Source: Galeruca laticollis (taxonomy: Eukaryota > Arthropoda > Insecta > Coleoptera > Chrysomelidae). From it: 64,000 bases of DNA. The position numbers and the translations under genes were made by a program. How positions within the stretch are numbered: the stretch's first letter is position 1; every line of letters begins with the position of its first letter. The DNA lies in NCBI GenBank assembly GCA_963921935.1, contig OY998175.1:260490709-260554708 (forward strand). Direction: 5' to 3'. A model generated the notes under the pieces. That model was given only the letters and a program-made list of their open reading frames with translations. It was not told where the DNA came from and did not search any database. Of the stretch, positions 32,310 to 44,830 are shown piece by piece.

Positions 32310-34059
32310 CTTTATGTTTCTAAGTAAACATATACAATTACAATTATTAAAGGTTGATAACATTTATTAAAGTTAACAATACAAGGTCAATATTCATTCT
32401 GATTGAAAAATACATATGATGGAACTTTGCAACGTCCTATATTGTAATTCAGCACTATGAAGTACTCGATCGTTCGATGTTTGGATACCTTATAAGGGAA
32501 TGTATTTGGCGAACTAGAAACTATTGTTTCATAACTTCCCCTAGGTTGATATTAACCTGTTTTGGCATTTTTACGAATCTGAACATAACTCAAGATACTG
32601 ATGGGAGCAAATCTTCTATGGGACGCACCACCAAATTGCTATCAGTTCATGGATAATGATTCGTGAATCTGCCGTTCATCTTGATTGAAAACATTTCATA
32701 CAGAAAACGGTGTCAAAATATTATATGAGAATATACGGATACATAAACATTCCTTCTTACACAGCTGATTGTTGCTGTTTGATTCAAGTATCGATACTTG
32801 ATTATTGCAAACCTTATCGGTCTAGTTGACTATCCCAGATCACTAATATTTTATCGTTTCTCTCCATATCAAATGCCGTTTCATAGTCTATTGAATTAAA
32901 AGAAACAGCTCTGCTTATACTTAATAATTCCTCATCTACCTTCATTTCATAAAGTTGGTCCTTTTATAATAAATTTTTTTATATTTGACAGAGAATAGAG
33001 ACAATGTTTGTGGTTGTTCACGCATCGGGTAACTTACTCTTGTACTCACAAAATCGAGAAATCAGATATATGGAAAGCACTTGTATTAACAGAAAACTCA
33101 ATCAACCACTTCTCCACTTTACGTGACATTGCAAAGCATGCTAGGTACGCCAACTTTCATTATAAATCTAACAGGTTGGAAAATATTTAACGCTCAATCC
33201 ACATACATTTCTAATTAATTTTTCACTAGGAAATAGTGGTATCATTCAAGAGGATACATATTTCAGGTATTATACTGGTTAAGTTTTATAAACTGTATGA
33301 AATGAATAAAAGTACAAACCATCAACATGTTGATTAAACATATTCCTTGGAAAGATCCGTATGAACCACGTTTACCAAAAAGAAGCTCGACTCCTCTTCT
33401 GATTCCTAGTCAAATATGCCACCTCACAAAGTCACCCTATATTATAGCTTCGAATGGAATGGCAAATATTCCATATTGTGTGAATCAAAGCAATTACTAC
33501 ACAATCAAGATATAACTCAAACAGTCAAGGTTGTCTCGTAAAGTTTATGGTACAATTTTCATTTCGAGTTTATGAGGAGTGAAAACGGATTCCAGAGAAG
33601 ACACTTTAACGCCCGTGTAAACCTTCGCTTAAGTTTATATTTAATGTAGTTACATTATCTTTGGAATTGTTATCCGCGAATTTAACTTTGTTTCCCGATT
33701 AAAGGATCATCATATGAAGTGAAATGTTATCACTGCTGTTATATTATTCACGTGTTCTCAATTATTTGAGCTAAATCTTATTGGAAGTTCAGTATTCGAT
33801 TAGAAAGTAAATAGAAAATCAAGAGGTGATACTTTATCCTCATTACGTATGACTCCAAAACTAAGAAAAACAAATTTTGAGTGCCGAATGGACCATAGCA
33901 ACTCATTAAACAGCAGCAATAGTTCAGAAATTTTTTAACCAATAAAGTCGACCAACACACCAAAAACATGAAAATATTTTGATTTGGCTTGCAGTCCTAT
34001 CACTGCCGTCATATCAAAAACTAATCGTAACCCGCTTCCTCAAGAGGTGGAGAGAGCAG
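32310..34059. other. no gene recognised; may contain the LTR of the gypsy element
   Basis: AT-rich. Frames at 33008, 33327 and 33778 have no motif. I found no repeat of this segment near 27-29 kb that would identify paired LTRs. Confidence 0.4.
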
Positions 34060-35345
34060 CATAGATAGATAGATATACGTTTATTGACAACATGTACATA
34101 TGTATTATGTCAGTCATCATGAAAGGAATAAAAAAATATTTGAAACAATTAATAAAAGAAAAGTAACAATAATTTAAAACTGGGTTAAAGGTAATAAAAC
34201 ATCAACTAAAAAATAAAATTAACAACGACGGTCTCTGGGCGCAAATTTTAAAAAATCTTCGATAGAATAAAAACATCTTAGCGAATTTACAAAACTCAGG
34301 AAGACTCCTATTTTGGAGATCGAGACCTCTATAAAAACTATTAAAAACATTGTGAAACTCAACATTTAGTTTATTCGCCTGGGTAGTCCTAGGCCTAGAG
34401 AAAGGGGCCGCAAGATCCACCGCATTCCTCGTGCCGTAGGTATGAATATTATAGTGCGAATTATGATTGGATCTATTTTTGTGAACCAATACTAATGTTT
34501 CATAAATATACAGACAAGGAACCGGTAAAATCCTGCACCCCCTAAACAATGCAAGGCAGTGCGAACCATAAGGAGCATTCCCGACAATCCTCACGACGGA
34601 TTTCTGAAGAGCGAAAACTTTATAAGCCCCACTTGACTTTTTCCAAAATCTAATGCCGTATGTGAGGAATGAGTGAATAGTGCCAAAATACACAGTACGA
34701 AGGGCTTTGGTTTACAAGCAATGCCGAAGCTGCCGCAGTGCGTAAATTTGCGAAGACACCGCAGAGCACAAGGCTTCAATTTGAGCAGACCAGGTAAGAC
34801 TCGAGTCAAGTGTTAACCCAAGAAGCTTAACTGGTTGTGACTCATGAGCAAGCTTGTCCGAGGTGAAAGTGATTTTGACGGTCTTGCTTTCATTTAATTG
34901 AAGTCTATAAGCCACAAACCAATTTTTGGCTAATGAAAGATGTTCAGATTCATCAGACTCATCTTCATCATAAAGTAGTGTCGTGTCGTCAGCATATAAA
35001 ATACAAGTACATCCGTTAACGGCTGACGGCAAGTCATTGATAAATATTAGAAACAGTAAGGGTCCCAAGACTGAACCATGTGGAACTCCAAATCGGATTG
35101 GCATATTAACTGATTCACGCCCATCAAAGCTGACATACTGGGTCCTATCGGCAAGGTTAGAGCCAATGAGCACCAATGGTAAACCACGAATGCCGTAATG
35201 CTCCATTTTGGCAAGCAAAAGAGAATGGTCCACGCAGTCAAACGCCTTGGCGAGATCGCACAGAACAGCAGAAGTACCATGACGCTCAAAAGGCCATCGA
35301 CCACGGTCGCAATCACCTTTGCAAGAGCATCGATTGATGAGACAT
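34060..35345 (-). pseudogene. LINE copy A: 5'-truncated RT and C-terminus, CR1/Jockey-like
   Basis: Minus-strand frame 35536-34712 (its first ~60 codons are microsatellite) encodes an almost intact RT core: ERHGTSAVLCDLAKAFDCVD (motif A), FGVPHGSVLGPLLFLIFIND (motif B), CILYADDTTLLY (catalytic YADD), LNESKTVKITFTSDK and PVKLLGLTLDSSLTWSAQIE. A frameshift near 34710 leads to 34693-34202: RIVGNAPYGSHCLALF and CLYIYETLVLVHKNRSNHN, the conserved C-terminus. The 3' end is a TAGA/TATC microsatellite at about 34062-34078. It closely matches copy B (39.7-43.7 kb). The 5' side is cut at the (AAT)n tract. Confidence 0.88.
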
Positions 35346-35354
35346 ACTTTTAAC

Positions 35355-35481
<127 letters not shown>

Positions 35482-35798
35482 GTATAGTATAGTATAGTTT
35501 TTTGACGTTTAGTATACAAATAGTACATATCGTCACAAATTATGGAGTTCCTTAGATTTTGATATAATAATTAAAAACACCTATGTAAATTTCATAGTCC
35601 ACTAAAATATAAGCATATAATAACACAATAGCAATAAATAACATAAATGTATAAAACGGAAAAACGGAAAAATAAAAATAAATATGAATGCAGATGTTAA
35701 TTAGTTTAACACAGTCCAAATACACAAATATTCAAAGAGTCACAGATAACAGTTGAATATTACATTAAAAAATCAATAATTGAAAAAATATATCAATA

Positions 35799-35821
35799 TA
35801 TATATATATATATATATATAC
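35799..35821. repeat. short (TA)n tract at the 3' end of LINE copy C
   Basis: TATATA run directly following the 3' untranslated region of the minus-strand LINE that ends at about 35822. Confidence 0.8.
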
Positions 35822-38215
35822 AATTATAAATCATCCGTTTGGGAACCGATATGTAAGTCAAGGTTTACTGCAGAACTCAATAAAGTCATCCACACTATAA
35901 AAACAGTGTGCCAATAACAATTTCTTGATTAATTTCGAAAAACCAATTTTATTTAATCTTGTTATGTCAGTGCCCTTATAGTATTTTTGCAATGCATTAT
36001 ATAAATTATATATTGCTATGAATACTCCTTAGACACTCGTAGACATATACACAAGGAAGCGGAAGTATTTGTAATTTTTTAAGTGTTTTTGGCAAGGATC
36101 ACCATATTCGGCGTTTACGATTACACGCACAGCCATTTTCTGGAGTGAGAAGACTCTCTCCACATTAGTGGCACTGCCCCACAGTACAACACCGTAGTTA
36201 AGGTGACTATGTACAAGGGCGAAATATATTGTTCTTAAAACCTGTTGACTGACAACGTTCTTCCTCCAGCGCAGTTGGTAGATCATTAATATAAATAATT
36301 AACAAAATTGGTCCTAGTATAGATCCCTGCGGAATCACTTTAGTTATTGGAGCCAACCGCGATCCCGCATCTCCAAAACTTACATACTGGTTCCTATTAG
36401 ACAAATATGATCTAAATAATCCCAATTAGTTACCCCTCAGACCATAATAAGACAATTTATCTAGAAGATATTCATTGTTAACGCAGTCAAAAGCCTTGGT
36501 AAAATCACACATAGTAGCAAATGTGTCATATCTCTCATCAAAGCCATCGACTACACTTTCCACAACATCTACTACGGCCTTAACTGTGGAAATGTTTCTT
36601 TAAAAACCAAATTGAGAAGGCGACAGTAATTTTTTGTGCTCGAAATAGGAAATGAGTTTTTCCCTAATTAGCATCTCAAAGATCTTGCCAATCACTGGTA
36701 CAACCCCGATGGGTCTATAGTTGTCAGGGTTACTGAATTCACCTTTTTTGTGAATGGGTATCACTTTAGTGATTTTTAGTGCATCAGGCCAGCACCCTTC
36801 TGGGATAAATTTGTTGAATAAAATATCCAATGGTTCAATAAGAGTCCCAAGTGACGCCTTCATCATTAAGCTATTAAGGCCGTAGAAATCCAGACAAGAT
36901 GGGTTTTTTAGACTCAATATTGCTTGCCTAATGTCAGCTCCCACAATGGGACCAATAAAAAAAGAGCGCGAGGTCTTAGGGATTTTATGGAGATATCCAA
37001 TCGGATGTATGGCATTGTTGCAAATAGTGGCAGTTTTTTTATCTGCAATTGATACGAAAAAATTATTGAGATCATCCGAAGTCAGTTCGGAGACAAGAGC
37101 ACCACTAGTTTTAGTTTTTGTATTCCTTTCGGAATTTATTATAATCCAAATAGTTTTACTCTTCTCATCTGATTGTTGTATTATTTCACTAGAAAAGAAT
37201 TCCCGTTTTTGTGTTTATATGGCTTTCTTATATTTTATGCGATCGGTACAATAATCGCACCAGTCGTCAAGAGCATTTGATCTTCTAGTTATCCCCTTAA
37301 GTCTAAATACCTCAGTCTTCATTTCACGCAGACTTTCACTGAACCATTCGCATTTTCTAGCTTTCACCCTACAAGTTGATAAAGGAAAACACATGTCCAC
37401 ATTTAGCGTTAGAACACTCATCAGCCTCCGAGTTGTCTCATTCGGATCACAATAATCCAAGTCCAGATCGTGCCAGTTGGTAATTGTTAGTCTGTTGGAA
37501 AAATTAAGAATTCGTTCATTATTTACTATTCTTCTTTTCACCGATTCATTACTTGTTCCTTTTATAACATTTTTAATTTCAAGAATGATACCAGAGTGAT
37601 CCGCTAAACTGGGATCATAAACTCCAGTACAAATTTCATCGGGGTTCATGTTTGAAATGATATTATCCAAGCATGATCTAGATGTTGGAGTAATTCTCGT
37701 TGGCTTACTTATGTAGTGTTTAAAACCGTACATATCCATAATGTTTCTAAGGTCGCTAGCGTGTTCAGTATTACTATCTAGTTCAATATTAAAATCTCCG
37801 AGAATATTAATTTTTCTATATTTTTTTGAAAAAGTATACAGCAAATCATGGAATTTATCTTTGAAGACACCAATATCACTACTTGATTATGATCTATATG
37901 TTGTTACCAATAAAAAGCTTTTGTTCACAAATTCAATAGCGCTGAATTCAGCGTGGATAGACAAACAAAATTTTGAACAATCAACTTCCTTCACAGATAG
38001 TTTGTTGTTACTATAAATAGCGACACCTCCGTGTTGATTCTTAAGGCGACAAAAAGCTGTTATAAGTTTAAAATTGTTGATTTTAATCATTTTTATATTA
38101 TCTTTCGTTAGCCAATGTTCCTAAATGCGAAGTATATCGACATCAAATTCATTTAATATCAAATGTAACTCATCAATTTTATTGGCTATATTCTGAACAT
38201 TGATATGAAACACTG
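35822..38215 (-). pseudogene. LINE copy C ORF2: endonuclease and RT with internal deletion
   Basis: Minus strand. Endonuclease: NIQNIANKIDELH near 38195, NQHGGVAIYSNN, TTYRS, then ILGDFNIELDSNTEHA at 37800, PTRITPTSRSCLDNIIS and ADHSGIILEI. RT: AILSLKNPSCLDFYGLNS near 36930, KITKVIPIHKKGE and NPDNYRPIGVVPVIGKIFE, then at 36425 YLSNRNQYVSFGD, IPQGSILGPILLIIYINDLP. There the frame jumps straight to RWRKNVVSQQVLRTIYFALV (36280), so about 100 residues including the YADD box are gone. C-terminus at 36000-35870 ends with HCFYSVDDFIEFCSKP. Related to, but clearly distinct from, copies A and B. Confidence 0.87.
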
Positions 38216-38345
38216 ATCACATCAAGTTATCTGGCGAATCTGATAATATGTTTGATGTACCCCTATTTGTCAAAGATGTCAAATTTCCTTGATGGAAAAA
38301 AACGATTGAGGATTATTCCGCATGACCATATGTCAGGTTTTACTA

Positions 38346-39430
38346 TTAACTGAGATTCATCAACAGGTATCGAGATCTTAAATGAGCTATACTGCGACAA
38401 TTCAATTTCACCACCTTCACATTTGGAGCGAATTGGGATAGATGTGGGAATAACTCTTCGTCGATAGTGTCAGCGGAGAACCTAGTAACGTGGTAATGGT
38501 AATGCATTCTGGAATTTGTTACTGCAGCGGTTAATTTACAGTCGCCATCACTCTTACAAGAACCTACCAACAAGCTATTCGTTCTCTTCGCAGATTCTTT
38601 AGAAGTCGCAGAGCCTACTCTGCTAGTTCGCAACTGATCATTAAGTTTTATGCTTACAGAACTTGCACTCTGCAGAGCCTTTGCAACTGCATCTGCAGAT
38701 ATGTAATTGGATATTTTATTTAGGGTCTCTTCTTTAGACGATGAACTAGTCTTTTGCTCCATATCTGGCCCATTGCTGCAATCTATAATCTGTCTATAAC
38801 TATCCGATGACTGGCCAGCGAGTTCATTAGGCTGTTTTAGTCGTTTCAATGAAGCAACCTGCTCTACAAGTGCGTATATGGCTATTTTTTAGTTTTCGAT
38901 AATTGTATCCTTATCCCTTATTATTATCTCAAGAAAACTAATCTTTAGGCCATCAATACTATTTAAATTGTCATTGTCTACTACAGCAGAATCACTTTGA
39001 ATGTCGTTACCCGCTGTTTCCCCGATGCAACAATTAACGGTGTCTTTGGAAAGTAATTTGATCTGCAAATATGCCAAGCAACATTTGTGGGATAGTCTAC
39101 CACATCGTACGCATTTAATACCCGTCGTTACGATCTTATTACATCGAATACACGGGAGATCATTACTATTGTTAGCATTTGAATTCTGCATATTTCAACA
39201 AATTTACCCAGTCTACAAAACAAATCCACAACCTTTGCTGGAATAGGTATTCTCCGTAAAATTATTTCTGGTAAAAACTGACGTAAAATAGAACACTTTA
39301 AAACATTGGAATGCAATAATGCGATCAAAAACTTGGAGTTAGTACTTGCCAGCAATTGCACACAGTCATAACACTTAGTTAAAACGGATACACTAACTTG
39401 CACAATTCAAAAACTACTACAATCTCGAAC
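38346..39430 (-). pseudogene. LINE copy C ORF1 with PHD-like zinc finger, and 5' region
   Basis: Frame 39191-38889 begins with CIRCNKIVTTGIKCVRCGRLSHKCC: Cys-x2-Cys ... Cys-x2-Cys ... His-x2-Cys, a PHD/zinc-ribbon-like arrangement found at the start of ORF1 in CR1/L2-like LINEs. A second frame (38849-38346) is Ser/Lys-rich with no clear domain. Sequence up to about 39430 is probably 5' untranslated. Confidence 0.7.
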
Positions 39431-39652
39431 TATTGATATTGTTCAAGCACAAAATGCAATATATGTCGCAATAATAATGATAATAAGTCTTCACCCAAAT
39501 ACCCATACAAACATACAAAAGTCTGTCATCCTGAAAACATGTAATATTGTGCGATCTTTCCTCAATTCAAGCAATAGACTCTGAGACGACCTGGTACAAC
39601 CTGTCATCCCAGAAAAGAAATACCACTTGATTCAAGTGAGAAGAAAGAAGAT

Positions 39653-39668
39653 AATAATAATAATAATG

Positions 39669-39706
<38 letters not shown>
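39653..39706. repeat. (AAT)n microsatellite, left flank of LINE copy B
   Basis: AATAAT run with one AATGAT variant, immediately next to the TAGATAGATAGA 3' tail of LINE copy B. Confidence 0.95.
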
Positions 39707-39707
<1 letters not shown>

Positions 39708-42700
39708 GATGGATAGATAGATAGATAGATAAATAGATATACGTTTATTGACAACTTGTACATATATATTATGTTTGAAGTCAGTGGCAGTCATGGTAAA
39801 AGGAATAAAACTATTTTCAACAATTAATCAAAGAAACGTGACAATAATTCAGAACTAGATTGAAAGGTATTAAAACATCAACAAATAATTGAATGTAAAA
39901 TAAATATAATTAACAACGACGGTCTCTGGGCGCAAATTTAAAAAAATCATCGATACTATAAAAACAATGTTCCAATAAAAACATCTTAGCTAATTCACTA
40001 AATTCATGAAGATTCTTATTTTGGAGATGTAAAAAACTATTAAAAACATTGTGAAACTCAACATTTAGTTTATTCACCTGGGTAGTCCTGAGCCTAGAGA
40101 AAGGGGCCACAAGATCCACCGCATTCCTCGTGCCGTAGGTTTGAATGTTATAGTGCGAATTATGATTCGATCTATTTTTGTGAACCAATACTAATGTTTC
40201 ATAAATGTACAGACAAGGAATCGGCAAAATCCTGCAACCCCTAAACAGTGCAAGGCAGTGCAAACCATAAGGAGCATTCCCGACAATCTTCACGGCGGAT
40301 TTCTGAAGAGTGAAATCTTTATAAGCCCCACTCGAGTTTCCCCAAAATCTAATGCCATAAGTGGGAAGTGAGTGAATGGTGCCAAAATACGCGGTACGAA
40401 GGGCACTGGTTTGCAAGCAATGCCGAAGTTGCCGCAGTGCGTAAATTTGCAAAGAGAGCAGAGCAAAAGGCTTCAATTTGAGCAGACCAGGTAAGACTCG
40501 AGTCAACTGTTAACCCGAGAAGCTTAACTGGTTGTGACTTATGAGCAAGCTTGTCCGAGGTGAAAGTGATTTTGACGGTCTTGCTTTCATTCAATAAGCA
40601 GTTTATTAGCCACAAAGCAATTTTTTGCTAATGAACGATGTTCACATTCATCAGACTCATCTTCATCATAAAGTAGTGTCGTGTCGTCAGCATATAAAAT
40701 ACAAGTACATCCGTTAACGGCTGACGGCAAGTCATTAATAAATATTAGAGACAGTAAGGGTCCCAAGACTGAACCCTGAGGAACTCCAAATCGGATTGGC
40801 ATATTAACTGATTCACGCCCATCAAAGCTGACATACTGGGTCCTATCGGCCAGGTTAGAGCCAATGAGCTCCATTGCTCCAATGGTAAACCACGAATGCC
40901 GAAATGTTCCATTTTGGCAAGCAAAAGAGAATGGTCCACGCAGTTAAACGCCCTAGCGCACAGACCAGCAGAAGTACCGTGACGCTCGTCAAGGCCATCG
41001 ACCACGGTCCCAATCACCTTTGCAAGAGCATCGATTGTTGAGACATTTTTTCTAAAACCAAATTGATGAGGAGAAATTATGAAATGAAGCTCAAGAAATT
41101 CTAGAAGCCGGTGATTTTGGATATAATGGGAACTATGGAAATCGGTCTAGAATTATTGGCACAATCCAAGTCGCCTCTTTTATGCAACAGTAAAACCTTA
41201 GCATCTTTAACTCACCAGGCCAGTTACCCTCGGTCGAGCAAGCATTAAATAAAACTGTTAAAGGACCAGTACACGTTCAAGAGCAACCTTTATTAAACGG
41301 CTATTCAGACCATAACAATCAGTGCATGTTGAGTTTTTCAGTTGTAAAATAGCTGCTTGAACCTCACCCTCAACGACTGGAGATAAGAAAAAAGAGGCAG
41401 AAGGACTAGATAAAACACCGACAAAGTTAAGGGGATCAGAAACCGCTGCCGGCAAAGCGCTAGAAATTCTTTCTGCAATGTCAGCAAAAAATCTGTTAAA
41501 TTCCGAAGATGTAGATGCAGAAACTGTATTACGACATTTATTGTTCTTTCTCTCCTAGTTTACTATGTTCCAGATCATCTTATTCTGATTATCTGACGTC
41601 AAAATAGCCTCAGAATACGAATTCCTTTTGGCGGATCTAATCTCTTGCTTGTAAACTTTTCTGATGCTGCAGTACGTCCTACAATCCTCCAGGCCCCCAG
41701 AAGACTGGAAAGCGCGTCCACATCTGAACAAACTAGCTCGCGTTTGTCCACAAGAGTGTAACTTGGTAGGTATGTGTATATCTTTTTGTACACATAGAAT
41801 GCCCAACAATGTTTAAGCGATTTCATTAGAATCCATAGACGCAGCATTAAGACTAGTACAGTCAACCGGAGCCAAACCCCGGGCAAAACTGTTCAATGTG
41901 ACACCATTCAACACCTGAATCACCCGTTGACTCCCCGAGACCAAGTCAGGAACCTTTAAAATAGATATGAAAACCCCCAAATGATCAGATACCAATGGTT
42001 CGCACACACCTGTTCCAAACAACTCAGGGCAAATATTTATAACAATGTTATCCAGACATGAGCCAGTGCTGAACGTTACACGTGTTAGTACGTCAATGTA
42101 ATGCCTCAGGCCGTATAAATTAAAAATATTGTTCAAGTCACGAGCTTGCCCTGTATCTCCATTCAGGTCAATATTGAAATCACCAAGGAAGACAAAAACT
42201 TTAATTTTAAGATTAAGAAAATCAATCAAACCAATAATATGTGTATTGAAAATATCAAAATTACCTGCACACGACGACCGGTAAACAGTAACAATGCAAG
42301 TACTAGCACCAGGAATGCAAGCACAACAAAACTCTGCGTGAACAGGTCGACAAAATGCAGAAATATTAACTGATTTAAGGTGAAAATCAAAACGTGAAAA
42401 AATAGCTACACCTTTGTGAGAATTATCTCCACGGCAAAATGAAGATACAAGATTGTAGTTTTTCAACTTAAAAAATGGTGAAGAATTAGCATTTAGCCAA
42501 TGTTCCGATATACATAAAATTTTAAACTCTGATGTTTCTTCAAGAAAAACATGTAAGTCATCGGCTTTATTTGAAATACTTTGAACATTAATATGGAGAA
42601 CAGAGCATGCTGAGGATACCGGACCAAAATAAGATACAATAGGAACTTCACAATCACTGGTTTCTACGAAATTTTCTTGGCGGAAAAAAATTATTGAGTG

Positions 42701-42724
42701 AAACTCCTGAGGGCCAAATATCAC
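39707..42724 (-). pseudogene. LINE copy B ORF2: endonuclease plus RT, broken
   Basis: Minus strand. Endonuclease frame 42724-41813: LHINVQSISNKADDL, CISEHWLNANSS, NSHKGVAIFSR, VYRSSC, VFLGDFNIDLNGD, VTFSTGSCLDNIVI, VSDHLGVFI. Connector and early RT in pieces: LQLKNSTCTDCYGLNSRLIK at 41370. RT: DERHGTSAGLC (41000; four codons of motif A lost), RIRFGVPQGSVLGPLLSLIFIND-like text (IRFGVPQGSVLGPLLSLIF), CILYADDTTLLYDED intact at 40670, then PVKLLGLTVDSSLTWSAQIE. C-terminus 40506-39910 ends FYSIDDFFKFAPRDRRC. The 3' tail is (TAGA)n at 39708-39735. Nearly full length, with several shifts. Confidence 0.9.
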
Positions 42725-43660
42725 TAACTAGAATAGCATCGCACTCACTGGCGGGAACTGATATCTTGAAAGACGAGTAAGAGGCAGAATCGTAAGGGTT
42801 CAGCTTGAAAACTTCTTTACCGGGAGAAAACTGTATAAGGTGATTCTTCAAGTCAACTGCATTTAGATTAAGCTCCAGGTTGGTAGCATGAAAGTGTTCA
42901 AAATAATCTTAGCTGCTTGAAAGGGATATTCATTACTTTTAGCCCAGTTGCCATGGAGAACAGTGGCTTGTTTACGTTTAGGATTTGCAGGTTTGGCATT
43001 AACGGCATTGTAAGAATGCGATGTCGCAGCTTTCTCACTGCTATAATACTTTTGGCATAACCTCTCAGTCTCAACCTGATGTATGGCTCCTGCAACTTCC
43101 CTGCTTGAAACAATAGGTTCATTCTTAGATGAGGAAGGAGGCCTTGAAGTTACCATTGTTTTCTATTGATGAAGGAACCACGGGATCCAGTAGAATTAAA
43201 CAAGCCAGCAGTCGTTCTATCGTCTAATTTGTTATAACTTAATAGCTTGATATGATAAAGTAGATTTCGAATCATTTCCTCTTGCTGTTTAATCAGCATA
43301 TTCTTTTGATAAATAGTAGTTCCATTATGCCTGATAACAATGTCTCTCTGTTCAATGATTTCTTCAAAATAGGAGCTTTCACATTAAGATATGATTGGCA
43401 CGGAAGTACATGAGTCCCGAGCATCGTTAGGAGCTGATGATTTGAGTTTCCCAGTTGAGCTCGTGTCACCTGCCTTACAACAGATACAAGTATCGTTATC
43501 AAAGTATTTAACTTTGTATTTCTTCTGTAATTTTAAACAAGCAGGATGCGACAGCACCCCGCATTTAATACATCTAATTCGAGATTTGGCAGTACTCTTG
43601 CATCTAGTACAGACATCGCGTGAATTATCAGCAGATTTATCACCACTCATAGCAGTAATA
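42654..43660 (-). pseudogene. LINE copy B ORF1 with PHD-like zinc finger
   Basis: Frame 43650-43384 starts MSGDKSADNS and carries CTRC ... IRCIKCGVLSHPAC ... CICC, a PHD-like Cys/His pattern as in LINE copy C. Later pieces (43156-42863, 42851-42654) are in other frames and include TSRPPSSSKNEPI and SEKAATSHSYNAVNAK, without a known fold. ORF2 follows after about 43 kb. Several frame breaks. Confidence 0.75.
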
Positions 43661-43770
43661 GTAGAAAACAGAAATCAGGAACAGTTCAAAATACAGATCA
43701 GAAACACTGCTGCGTGTAGTATTGTTTTTGATCTGTATTTAGAATTGTTCCTGATTTCTGTTTTCTACTA
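43660..43770. repeat. hairpin (inverted repeat) at the 5' edge of LINE copy B
   Basis: TAGTAGAAAACAGAAATCAGG at the left is mirrored by CCTGATTTCTGTTTTCTACTA at the right, and the match continues inward through GAACAGTTC/GAATTGTTC and ATACAGATCA/TGATCTGTAT. Arms are about 47 bp with a short loop. Confidence 0.9.
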
Positions 43771-43935
<165 letters not shown>

Positions 43936-43969
43936 AAGAGTCAATTAGCAATCATTGGAGAATACAAAA

Positions 43970-44830
43970 AAGGCGTTACCACCTCACAAATACACAAAAA
44001 GATGGATATTATTTCAAAAATATACAACCTCAATAGCAACCTCAAGGAAGTTGAACAAATTATCAAAATGAAACTCCAAGCTAAGTCACAATTATTGAAA
44101 AGATATATTAAACGAAGCAACCACTACCACCAAAACAGACTCTTCAATACGGATGCTAAAAAATTTTACCGCCAATTAAACGACAAAATAGAAGAAAGGA
44201 ATGAGTATAAACATTTAGAAACAGATCAATGGCATAATTTCACAGATAAAGAATTACTAGAAGCTAAGAAACAAACTCAGATTTGGAAGGCGCTTGGACC
44301 GGATAAGTTACCAAATTTTTGGTTAAAATAATTAGCAGCTCTTCACGAAGAACTCACAAATGCTATTAACTCAACGTTTAAAGGCCCTAAAAATATACCA
44401 CGATGGTGAACACGGGAACATACATATCTCTTCCCTAAGAGGATCCAAAAAATCATCGGCCATTACATGTTTACCTACTATCTATAAAATAATTACAAGT
44501 GCAGTGACAAATCGTATATTTTCGCATATTGTTAACAAATAAATACTTTCAGAAGAACAAAAAGAATGCCGAAGAGCCACTAGAGTATGCAAAGACCAAC
44601 TACTAATCAGTGAGATGGTAATCTCAAGTGCAAAAAAATGTAAAAGAAATCTAGGTCTAGTGTGGATTGACTATGAAAAAGTATTTGACTTCGTCCCACA
44701 TTCATGGATAGCCACTATGTTAGACATATATAAAATAAAAACAACAAATTGCAGATTCGTGAAAAAGTCAATGCAGACCTGGAAAACAAAAATGACGCTG
44801 ATCCATAAGCATAATAAACTTCTGTTGTAG
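43970..44830 (+). pseudogene. LINE reverse transcriptase fragment of another clade
   Basis: Plus strand in three frames. Residues from 44086: LLKRYIKRSNHYHQNRLFNT, then FYRQLNDKIEE. At 44286: WKALGPDKLPNFWLK. At 44455: SSAITCLPTIYKIITSAVTNR (motif in the fingers). At 44545: LSEEQKECRR and CKDQLLISEMV. At 44655: LGLVWIDYEKVFDFVPHSWI (motif A, palm Asp). The EEQKGC-R ... CKDQLL wording is unlike LINEs A-C and the I-clade copy, and suggests an R2/R4- or RTE-like clade, which I cannot resolve. The copy stops before the YADD motif. Confidence 0.75.
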
